Of a stretch of 33,378 nucleotides of DNA, positions 26,052 through 33,378 are shown in pieces. The translations under genes were made by a program, and so were the position numbers. Where the stretch lies: contig DYNS01000003.1 of the NCBI GenBank assembly GCA_020720965.1, forward strand, positions 1 through 33,378, in the 5' to 3' direction. This DNA comes from Anaerolinea sp. (GTDB lineage: Bacteria; Chloroflexota; Anaerolineae; Anaerolineales; Villigracilaceae). The notes under the pieces were generated by a model. It searched no databases and was not told the DNA's origin. It saw only the letters and a list, made by a program, of their open reading frames with translations. Position 1 is the first letter of the stretch, and each line of letters starts with the position of its first letter.

Positions 26052-28868
26052 ATGACCTATAACCCTCAACAATTTGCAGAAAAATACAAACTCGCCCTGC
26101 AAACCGCCGAAAAACAAAACCCCAACGGCGGACTAAACGGCTACGAGTTGGAATGGAACCTGCTGGACGAGCAGTTCCGCCCCCTGCTGACGGTTGGCTC
26201 TGGACCCGCCCAACAATCCTTTGTAGATTACCTCCGCGCCGAATGCCTGCCCTCCTGGCTGGCGAACTTCTCGCAGTTGGAAGTCTTTCACTGGATGGTG
26301 GAATTTGCCAGCCGCCCCTACTTCTCCCCGCGTGGCGCGGCATACGAAGCCCGCCTGCTGGAGGGCATTCTGATGAATGCCCTCTCCCGCGCCGGAAAAC
26401 ATTTTGACGAGCGTCTCTTCTATTGGCACGGCAACCTACTCTTCCTCACCAACATCAGCCACACCAGCATCCCCGGCAACTGGGCAATTGCCAAACGCCG
26501 CTACCTGGAACGCTGCGTAGATTTATACGGCGACACCCTCGCCACCGCCGGAATCCACATCAACCTCTCTCTGCCAGAAACCTTGCTCTCCTGGGACTTC
26601 ATGCACCTGCCTGCCTCCGAGCGCGGCGACAAACACTTTGACGATTACAAATCCGAGTTCTACATCACCGCCACCCGGCTCTTACGCGCCTTCTCCAGCC
26701 TCTTCATCGCCACCAGCGCCAGCACCCCCATGCGTGCCGAAGTCCGCAACGGCAGACCCGTCCTTGTCATCACCGAAGATGACTCCGTCCGCAACCTCAC
26801 CTTCCCCAACCCGGTAGAAATGGACCTGCCCGACCTCTACCGCAGTTACAACGACTACCTCCAAATCTCTTACGACCTGGTGCGGCGCGGCGTGCGCTTT
26901 GGCAACAATAACTGGACCCCCGTCCGCGCCCGCTCCTTTGCCGAACCAGTGGAAAGGCTCATCTCCACCACCAGCGGTCAGTTGGACGAGCTCTACGCGC
27001 GTGGCTTGTACTCCATCGGCGAGGAAACCCCGGCAGAAGAGATGGCGCGTCAGATTGAAAAACAAAACCTGATGGCGCGAATCAACCTGCCTATGGGGCG
27101 GGTTGAAATCCGCACCGATGACGGCGGCAACCCCCTGGAAGTGGACATCGCCAATCTCACCCTCAAGCAGCTCCTGCTCCTACGCTTCTACGCCGACCCC
27201 ATCTTCGCCCGCTCCTTCCGCTATGACCGGGAAGACATCCCCCGCGCCCGCGCCAACGAGCGTCTCGCCGCCCAACACGGCTTACGCGCCGACATCGAAA
27301 ACCCCCTCACCGGCAAACCCATTTCCATGCGCGCCTTCCTGCAATGGACTCTGGACGAACTGCGCCCCCTGGCAGAAGCCCTGGGCGTGTGGGAAGACCT
27401 GACCCCCCTGCTGGAGATGGCAAAAGGAGCCCCCAACACCGCCGAGAAAATCCGCGCCCGGCTGCGCCGCCAACTCAACGGCGGCGATGAAGTCCCCGCC
27501 TCCGTGCTGCGCGAAATGGCGCTGGAACGCGAATATCAGGTACGCGCCGATGTGGAAAAAATCGCCGCCCGCGCCGCCCAACTCAACGGCGACTCGGAAA
27601 AGCTGGGCGAACTGCTCCAGCACGCCCGCGAAGATGCCCGCAACGACTCTGCCTTGCCGGTACGCTTCCGCGCCTCCTCCGGCATCACCCTGGAAAGCGA
27701 ATACCCCAACAAAACCGCTGAAATCCTCGACCTCGCCCAACACCTCATCCGCATCCCCAGCGTCACCGCCTGCCCGGAAGAACGCCTAGAAGAAGTTCAC
27801 CGCGCCGGAACCTTTGTATACGACTACCTGCGCGGTCATGGGCTGGAAGTGCGCTATTTTGACGGAAAGTACCCGGCCGTGTACGCCAAATTCCCCTCCG
27901 GCAAAAGCCAGGGCAGCATCCTCCTCACCGGTCACTTTGACGTGGTGGAACCCGAACCAGACGACAGCCAATTTACCCCGCGCATCGAAGGCGATTATCT
28001 TTACGGGCGCGGCGCAGCAGATATGAAAACCGTAGTCGCCACCTACCTGGTCTGGATGAAGGACACCCTCAAAGCCGGAGCGCCCTACCCCAACATCACC
28101 CTTATGCTGGTGGGCAACGAAGAAAACGGCGAAGCCGAAGCAATGGGCACGCCCTTTGTGCTAAACCTTCTCAGCGAGGAGCAAGGCGCACCCTGCACTC
28201 CGGCGCTCTTCATCGCCGGGGAACGCACCGGCGAAAAGGGCAACGAACTCTTTGGCGAAATTTGTGTGGAAAACCGGGGCGTGATGCGCTTTGACGTTAT
28301 CGCACGCGGAACAAAGGGGCACAGCGGGGTGGCCGGCGCCGGGGATTTGAGCGAGAAGCTCATCACCGCCCGCGCCGCCCTGAACCAGATTTTTGCCAAG
28401 CACCTCACCCTCAAAGCGGCGGATGGCTGGCAGTCCCAGGCAAAATTCCCTTTCATCAGCGTTGGCACGCCGGGCGTGTACAATGTTACCGCCGCACAGG
28501 GCGTTTTGGGCGTGGAAATCCGCCCCATCCCCCAGGATGACACCTCCGCGCTGCGGGCGGAAGTGGAAGCCTACTGCGCCGAAAACGGTCTGGAAGCCCA
28601 ATTCTCGGTCATGGAAAACGGAGTCGCCTGCTCGCCGGAGAACCCCGCCTTGCTGGCTCTCATCCAAGCCGTGCGCCAAACCTCCGGCGAGGAACCGCGC
28701 ATTGGCAAAAAACTGCCCGGAACCAGCGCCCGCTTCGCGCCGGGAGGGCAGGCAGTCGTTTGGGGCCAGAGTGGGATTGGACCGCATGCCAAAAACGAAT
28801 CGCACTACATCCCCAGTATCGAGCCGTATTACAAAGCGCTTAACGCGCTGGCAAAGTTGTGGCAATAA
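26052..28868 (+). CDS. Fusion: N-terminal GCS2-type carboxylate-amine (glutamate-cysteine) ligase-like domain plus C-terminal M20-family metallopeptidase/deacylase
   Basis: N-half NGYELEWNLLDE, VFHWMVEFAS, AGIHINLSLPE, GRVEIRTDDGG; C-half LIRIPSVTACPEERL, LLTGHFDVVEPEP, YLYGRGAADMKT, LVGNEENGEAEAMG, HYIPSIEPYY; one uninterrupted 938-aa ORF. Confidence 0.82.
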   Translation: MTYNPQQFAEKYKLALQTAEKQNPNGGLNGYELEWNLLDEQFRPLLTVGSGPAQQSFVDYLRAECLPSWLANFSQLEVFHWMVEFASRPYFSPRGAAYEARLLEGILMNALSRAGKHFDERLFYWHGNLLFLTNISHTSIPGNWAIAKRRYLERCVDLYGDTLATAGIHINLSLPETLLSWDFMHLPASERGDKHFDDYKSEFYITATRLLRAFSSLFIATSASTPMRAEVRNGRPVLVITEDDSVRNLTFPNPVEMDLPDLYRSYNDYLQISYDLVRRGVRFGNNNWTPVRARSFAEPVERLISTTSGQLDELYARGLYSIGEETPAEEMARQIEKQNLMARINLPMGRVEIRTDDGGNPLEVDIANLTLKQLLLLRFYADPIFARSFRYDREDIPRARANERLAAQHGLRADIENPLTGKPISMRAFLQWTLDELRPLAEALGVWEDLTPLLEMAKGAPNTAEKIRARLRRQLNGGDEVPASVLREMALEREYQVRADVEKIAARAAQLNGDSEKLGELLQHAREDARNDSALPVRFRASSGITLESEYPNKTAEILDLAQHLIRIPSVTACPEERLEEVHRAGTFVYDYLRGHGLEVRYFDGKYPAVYAKFPSGKSQGSILLTGHFDVVEPEPDDSQFTPRIEGDYLYGRGAADMKTVVATYLVWMKDTLKAGAPYPNITLMLVGNEENGEAEAMGTPFVLNLLSEEQGAPCTPALFIAGERTGEKGNELFGEICVENRGVMRFDVIARGTKGHSGVAGAGDLSEKLITARAALNQIFAKHLTLKAADGWQSQAKFPFISVGTPGVYNVTAAQGVLGVEIRPIPQDDTSALRAEVEAYCAENGLEAQFSVMENGVACSPENPALLALIQAVRQTSGEEPRIGKKLPGTSARFAPGGQAVVWGQSGIGPHAKNESHYIPSIEPYYKALNALAKLWQ

Positions 28869-28914
28869 GCCTGTTTCCCACAAGTGATGGATTTTGCGGC
28901 AAACCTCAACCTTC

Positions 28915-28937
28915 GCCCTCCCCCACCGGGGGAGGGC
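28915..28937. repeat. 10-bp perfect inverted repeat between convergent genes
   Basis: GCCCTCCCCC-ACC-GGGGGAGGGC; weak T-tract. Confidence 0.55.
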
Positions 28938-28946
28938 GACATTCTT

Positions 28947-29657
28947 TTATACCTTCAACGCCTGGCGCAGCCGGCTGGCAACCGCCCGCATAATTTTGAT
29001 GCGGGCAAAATACTTGTCGTTGGCTTCCACCAGTACCCAGGGCGCGGAGGGAGTGCTGGTTTTGAGCAGCATTTCTTCGGCGGCGGTGATGTAATCTTCC
29101 CATTTGCCCCGGTTGCGCCAGTCTTCATCCGTAATCTTCCAAGATTTGTAATGAATCCGTTCCCGCTCTTGAAAGCGGGCAAGCTGCTCTTCGTTGCTAA
29201 TGTGCAGCCAAAACTTTAGCACGACCATGCCAAAATCGGTCAGTTGGCGCTCAAACTGATTAATCTCGCCGTAGGCTCGCTTCCAGGCACCTTCGCTGCA
29301 AAAGCCTTCCAGGCGCTCCACCAGCACCCGCCCATACCAGGAGCGGTCAAAAATGGCAATCTGCCCCTGCTCTGGCAGCCGCCGCCAAAAGCGGTACAGG
29401 TAGTGATGGGTTTTATCCTCCCCGCTGGGGGCGGAGATGGGCCAAACCACGTAGCCGCGTGGGTCGATTCGCTCGGTAAGCCGTTTGATGCTGCCGCCTT
29501 TCCCGGCGGCATCCATCCCCTCAAATACCATGACAACCGGCAGTTTTTGTTGGTAAACCTGAAAAGCCAGTTGGTGCAGTTCGGTTTGCAGGGCGGCTTT
29601 TTGTTTTTCGTATTCGCTGCGCTCCAGGCGCAGGTTCAGATTCAGGCGCTCAAGCAT
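28947..29657 (-). CDS. ppk2: Polyphosphate kinase 2 (PPK2) family protein
   Basis: VVMVFEGMDAAGKGGSIKRLTERIDPRGYVVWPISAP, IFDRSWYGRVLVERLEGF, KFWLHISNEEQLARF. Confidence 0.92.
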   Translation of the reverse strand: MLERLNLNLRLERSEYEKQKAALQTELHQLAFQVYQQKLPVVMVFEGMDAAGKGGSIKRLTERIDPRGYVVWPISAPSGEDKTHHYLYRFWRRLPEQGQIAIFDRSWYGRVLVERLEGFCSEGAWKRAYGEINQFERQLTDFGMVVLKFWLHISNEEQLARFQERERIHYKSWKITDEDWRNRGKWEDYITAAEEMLLKTSTPSAPWVLVEANDKYFARIKIMRAVASRLRQALKV

Positions 29658-30429
29658 TAACGGCTCCTTTCAGCTCGTCTTCCGGGCGGCGGGGTTGGGC
29701 ATTGGGTCCCAGGCTGGGGGGCAGGGAGAGGCGGTCTTCCAGGGCGGTGATGATGGTTTCCAGCACCTTCACGCGCATAAAATGCCGGTCTGTGGCTTCC
29801 ACAATTGTCCAAAGCGCGTGGGGTGAGTCGGTGCGGGCGAGCATATCTTCCACCATGCCGTAAAATTTGAGGTATTTTTGGCTTTGCAGCAGGTCTTCTG
29901 TGCCAATTTGCCAGGCGGTGAGCGGGTCTGAGAGTAGTTTTTGAATGCGGTCTTGCTGTTCTTCCTGGCTGATGTGCAGCCAGAATTTGACGATGACGGT
30001 GCCATCGGCGGCGAGCATTTCTTCAAAGTCCACAATTTCCTGGTACACGCTTTGCAGGTCTTTCTTTTTGGTTTGTTTTTGCAGGCGCTCTATCAGCGCC
30101 CGGCGATACCAGGAGGTATCAAAGACGACCATTTGCCCCCTTGCCGGAATTTTGAGCCAATATCGCCACAACCAGGGGTAGCGGGTTTCAAAGGTGCGCG
30201 GCGCGGTGATGGGAACAACCCGAAAGCCGCGCGGGTCCATCCGCTCTGCCAGGATGTTCACCAGCCTCCCCTTACCGGTCGCCGCCCACCCCTCCAGCAG
30301 GATGATGACGGGGATGTTGGCTTCAAAGACGGCGTGTTCCAACTCGTATAGGCGTTGTTGCAGCACGCGCAGGCGCTTTTTGTATTCTTCTTTGGGCAGA
30401 AATTGTTGCAGGTCTGTGTATTCCAGCAT
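29650..30429 (-). CDS. PPK2-family protein, second paralog with variant P-loop WAATGKG
   Basis: VIILLEGWAATGKGRLVNILAERMDPRGFRVVPITAP, VFDTSWYRRALIERL, KFWLHISQEEQQDRI; start placed at MLEYTD. Confidence 0.88.
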   Translation of the reverse strand: MLEYTDLQQFLPKEEYKKRLRVLQQRLYELEHAVFEANIPVIILLEGWAATGKGRLVNILAERMDPRGFRVVPITAPRTFETRYPWLWRYWLKIPARGQMVVFDTSWYRRALIERLQKQTKKKDLQSVYQEIVDFEEMLAADGTVIVKFWLHISQEEQQDRIQKLLSDPLTAWQIGTEDLLQSQKYLKFYGMVEDMLARTDSPHALWTIVEATDRHFMRVKVLETIITALEDRLSLPPSLGPNAQPRRPEDELKGAVNA

Positions 30430-30448
30430 GGGCTTCTCCGGTGAGGCG

Positions 30449-31228
30449 TTAGTTGGGTTGGGGGCGCAAGAGAGCGCCGTATTTTTGTAAAAGAAGCCCC
30501 GTGCGCCAAAAAGCGACTGCCGCCATGCCGTGCGCCAACACGGCGAAGAGGGGCGGGGTTTGGTGGGTGTAGTAGGTCCAACATTCGCGGGTTGTGCCCC
30601 ATAGTTCCAAAAAGTAGCCCAAGCCCGCCCCCGCCGCAAAGGTGAGCAGGGCGAGGCGTTGGTTGGTGGGGGTGAAGATGAGTAGGGCGCAGAGAAGCAG
30701 CGCAGCGAGGGTGTAGGGTTGCCAAAAGGTGGGGGCGGTGAATTGCAACAGCAGAAAATAGAAAATGCCAAAGGTGAGCCAGTATAAAAACTTGAGAGGC
30801 AGACCGGTTTGGCGCGGCAGAGCCAGGTTCAGGGCGTGGGTAAGGCGGTCAATGCTCAGGCTGGCAATGGGCCACGCGGGTAAAATCCACAAGGGGGGGC
30901 GTTCTTCCGTATAATAAAACCACAGGTTGGTTTGGGTTCCCCAACTTTCTATCACCAGCCCGCCGCAAAAGCCCACAAAGAGAATCAGCGCATCGGTGCG
31001 GAAGTTGGCGCGGAACATGATGGCAAGCGACATGAAGGCGAAAATGCCCAGCAGCAGCCAATCCACCAGGACATACCAGGGATAGCACCCATCGGCGGCG
31101 TAAGCCCGTAAAATGGCGAGGTATTCCAGCACCAGCGGCTGCCAAATGTACACAATTAACAGGCAGACCAGTAAAAAGGCGCTAAAAAAGTAAGCAGAGT
31201 GGCGCGTAAAACCCAAAAAGCGTAACAT
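30449..31228 (-). CDS. Hypothetical multi-pass membrane protein with internal repeat
   Basis: Hydrophobic helices; repeated motif (IESWGTQTNLWFYYTEERPPLW / LELWGTTRECWTYYTHQTPPLF). Confidence 0.75.
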   Translation of the reverse strand: MLRFLGFTRHSAYFFSAFLLVCLLIVYIWQPLVLEYLAILRAYAADGCYPWYVLVDWLLLGIFAFMSLAIMFRANFRTDALILFVGFCGGLVIESWGTQTNLWFYYTEERPPLWILPAWPIASLSIDRLTHALNLALPRQTGLPLKFLYWLTFGIFYFLLLQFTAPTFWQPYTLAALLLCALLIFTPTNQRLALLTFAAGAGLGYFLELWGTTRECWTYYTHQTPPLFAVLAHGMAAVAFWRTGLLLQKYGALLRPQPN

Positions 31229-31272
31229 GAAGGCTATTATAGCCCCCGCTTTAAGGATGTAAACATTCGGTT

Positions 31273-31278
31273 TATAAT
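31273..31278 (+). promoter_or_regulatory. Possible -10 element (TATAAT) for the TrpB-like gene
   Basis: TATAAT about 35 nt before the start codon; no good -35 box seen. Confidence 0.45.
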
Positions 31279-31312
31279 CAAATTGTCAGACAACTTTCTT
31301 CAGGAGACGAAA

Positions 31313-32779
31313 ATGGCATCCATCGACTTGACCATTCACCCCGAAAGGCGCAAACGCGCCATTCAACGCGCCCGCGAGCGCAACATCATCATCCCCACTT
31401 ATGCACAAATGAAAGACCCCGCCAAAATTCCGGCGCGGGTGAAGGAAGAACTCAGCCGCATTGGGCTTTGGGATTTACACCCCCGCAACCTATTCCGCAT
31501 CACCTGGAAGAATCAACCCCAGGCAAGCGGAGGCGGCTTTGGCGGCGTGAACTACCTGGAACTGCCCTCCAGCCTTACCGGAGTGCCTGCCCGCATCCTG
31601 GTTCTGGTTGGAAAATGGTTCCCCACCGGGGCGCACAAGGTTGGGGCAGCCTTCTCCTGCCTGGCGCCTCGCCTCGTCACCGGTCAGTTCGACCCCACCA
31701 CCCAAAAAGCGGTCTGGCCCTCCACCGGCAACTACTGCCGGGGCGGAGCCTACGATTCCGCCCTGCTCGCCTGCGATTCGATTGCCATCCTGCCGGAGGG
31801 AATGTCTAAAGAGCGCTTCGACTGGCTGGCAAAAGTCGCCGGAGAAACCATCAAAACCCCCGGCTCCGAATCGAACGTGAAGGAAATTTTTGACAAATGC
31901 TGGGAACTGCGAAACTCTGGGCAAGACCTGATGATTTTTGACCAGTTTCAGGAATTTGGCAACTATCTCTGGCACTACGAAGTCACCGGTCACGCCATGG
32001 AAGAAGTTCTCCTCGCCGCCCTGCGCCCTGGAGACCGTTACCGGGGTATGACCAGCGCCACCGGCTCTGCCGGGACAATTGCCAGCGGCGACTACATGAA
32101 GCAGCTCTTTCCGGAAAGCAAAATCGCCGCCAGCGAAGCCCTGCAATGCCCCACCCTGCTGGAAAACGGCTTTGGCGCTCACCGCATTGAAGGCATTGGT
32201 GACAAACACATTCCCTGGATTCACAACACCAAAAACACCGACCTCATCGCCGCCATAGACGATAACGCCGTTGTCAACCTCGCCCGCCTGTTTAACGAAC
32301 CGGTTGGCAAAAAATACCTCGCATCCAAGGGCGTGCCAGAAGAAACCCTCTCCCAGCTGGGCTTACTCGGCTTCTCAGGCATTTCCAACGTCCTCACCGC
32401 CATAAAAATGGCAAAATACTACGAAATGGGCGAGAAAGATGTCATCATCACCGTCCTGACCGACTCCATGGAACTGTACCAAAGCCGCCTGCACGAAATG
32501 CACGAGGAATTTGGCGCATACAGCGAAACCGATGCCGCCGCCGACTACGCTCACTGGCTCATGGGGCAATCCACCGACAACCTGCTGGAACTGCGCTACA
32601 CCGACCGCCGCCGCATTCACAACCTTAAGTATTACACCTGGGTAGAGCAACAAGGCAAAACCTACGAAGAAATCCAATCCATGTGGTACGAAGAAGATTT
32701 TTGGACGGGCTTTCAGCAGCAGGCAGACCAAATTGACGAACTCATTGCCGACTTTAACCAGGAAGTTGGCTTGCTCTAA
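31313..32779 (+). CDS. Large PLP-dependent enzyme of the tryptophan synthase beta/cysteine synthase fold
   Basis: FPTGAHKVGAAFS (PLP Lys), PSTGNYCRGGAYDSALLA, SATGSAGTIASGDYM; start at ATG after CAGGAG. Confidence 0.85.
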   Translation: MASIDLTIHPERRKRAIQRARERNIIIPTYAQMKDPAKIPARVKEELSRIGLWDLHPRNLFRITWKNQPQASGGGFGGVNYLELPSSLTGVPARILVLVGKWFPTGAHKVGAAFSCLAPRLVTGQFDPTTQKAVWPSTGNYCRGGAYDSALLACDSIAILPEGMSKERFDWLAKVAGETIKTPGSESNVKEIFDKCWELRNSGQDLMIFDQFQEFGNYLWHYEVTGHAMEEVLLAALRPGDRYRGMTSATGSAGTIASGDYMKQLFPESKIAASEALQCPTLLENGFGAHRIEGIGDKHIPWIHNTKNTDLIAAIDDNAVVNLARLFNEPVGKKYLASKGVPEETLSQLGLLGFSGISNVLTAIKMAKYYEMGEKDVIITVLTDSMELYQSRLHEMHEEFGAYSETDAAADYAHWLMGQSTDNLLELRYTDRRRIHNLKYYTWVEQQGKTYEEIQSMWYEEDFWTGFQQQADQIDELIADFNQEVGLL

Positions 32780-32786
32780 CCCCGCC

Positions 32787-33341
32787 ATGCTCAACCCCGC
32801 CTCCCTCGTCCTCGTCTGCCTCCTGCCCCGCCCGCGAGATTTAGAAATCGCCCGGCTTTTGGGCTGGTACCGCATCCCTTTCAAAACCGCGCCCAAGGTC
32901 ATCGCGGTAGATGCGCTGGCGTTTTATCAGCCGGGCAGCTTTGGCGAGGCAGGCGGGCAAATTGCTTACACCGCCGAAGTGCGCGGACATGAACTGACCA
33001 CCCGCGCCGAACTCCTGCGCGAAGAAGCCGACCACCCCCGCGCCCACGAGGAATACTTCAAAATTCAACTGGGCAGCCTGCAAAAACTCCCCCGCCCCAT
33101 CCGCGCAGAAAAATGGAAGCGCATCACCTTCTTTTACACCACCGGCGAATACTTGCAAAAAGCCCAAACCCTGCAAGACCTGATTGTGTCAGGCGGAGAA
33201 CGTGAAACCCTCTGGAAGAGCCTGCGCGACCGCGCCGAAAACGAAAACCTCTACCAGCCCTCCCCCCTCCCCCCCGCCGACCTGCCCCCTCAAGCCCTGC
33301 TCGCCCTGTTGGGCTTAACCGACCTGGACAAGCTGCCATGA
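32787..33341 (+). CDS. Hypothetical protein
   Basis: ORF immediately downstream of the PLP enzyme and overlapping the next start; no recognised domain. Confidence 0.65.
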   Translation: MLNPASLVLVCLLPRPRDLEIARLLGWYRIPFKTAPKVIAVDALAFYQPGSFGEAGGQIAYTAEVRGHELTTRAELLREEADHPRAHEEYFKIQLGSLQKLPRPIRAEKWKRITFFYTTGEYLQKAQTLQDLIVSGGERETLWKSLRDRAENENLYQPSPLPPADLPPQALLALLGLTDLDKLP

Positions 33342-33378
33342 CCCCGGAAATGCTCCTCTCTGCCGCCGTTCTGCTCCT
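33338..33378 (+). CDS. Start of a further ORF, truncated by the window edge (MTPEMLLSAAVLL...)
   Basis: ATGA overlap with the preceding stop codon, open to the window end. Confidence 0.45.
   Translation, partial: MTPEMLLSAAVLL

Noticed and set aside
28161-28883. 240-aa minus-strand ORF inside the M20 domain
   Set aside because: Antisense shadow of conserved M20 motifs.
30430-30771. N-terminal extension of the upstream PPK2 gene
   Set aside because: Overlaps the conserved membrane-protein gene out of frame; low-complexity Pro/Ser-rich translation; PPK2 homology begins after ATG 30429.
1-33378. CRISPR arrays, transposases, phage genes, tRNA or rRNA
   Set aside because: No regularly spaced repeats, transposase/integrase motifs or cloverleaf-like sequence noticed by eye; a dedicated scan was not possible.

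Overview
This is a 33.4 kb GC-rich bacterial chromosomal segment. Gene content resembles Chloroflexota/Anaerolineae, but that is an inference. About 30 protein-coding genes are well supported, with no rRNA, tRNA, CRISPR array or transposon seen. Main blocks: sat 5' end (-); UvrD-like helicase (-); S1-domain protein, M19 dipeptidase, membrane protein and aspA (+); ECF sigma / ZAS anti-sigma / zinc ribbon / disulfide oxidoreductase / OsmC (-); TfoX-like (+); a cysteine operon cysK-cysE-MoaD/ThiS-MoeZ-like (-) downstream of an EF-G-like gene; thioredoxin-like (+); acyl-CoA ligase, miaA, yraN, secreted papain-like protein, M55 peptidase, DUF4870-like, gatA, gatC (-); aminotransferase plus a GCS2-ligase/M20-peptidase fusion (+); two PPK2 genes and a membrane protein (-); a large TrpB-like PLP enzyme (+). 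The most interesting signals are two unannotated attenuation-type leaders. One lies before cysK and encodes a 13-aa peptide with a Cys-Ser-Cys core (MFTLLCSCLRRGS*). The other lies before the aminotransferase/ligase-peptidase operon and encodes a Thr-run peptide (MNPTLIVDTNTTTTTRSRLAAGLWCSGKA*). Both have a sigma70-type promoter whose -10 box ends 7 nt before the leader start codon, so the leader mRNAs are predicted to be leaderless. Both end in a terminator sharing the identical 14-mer CGTTTTTTTATACC. The Thr leader also has a mutually exclusive antiterminator pairing. The Thr-controlled operon encodes an unusual ligase-hydrolase fusion and may be an undescribed amino-acid-derived pathway. 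cysK carries an in-frame TAG at a position that is normally Tyr.
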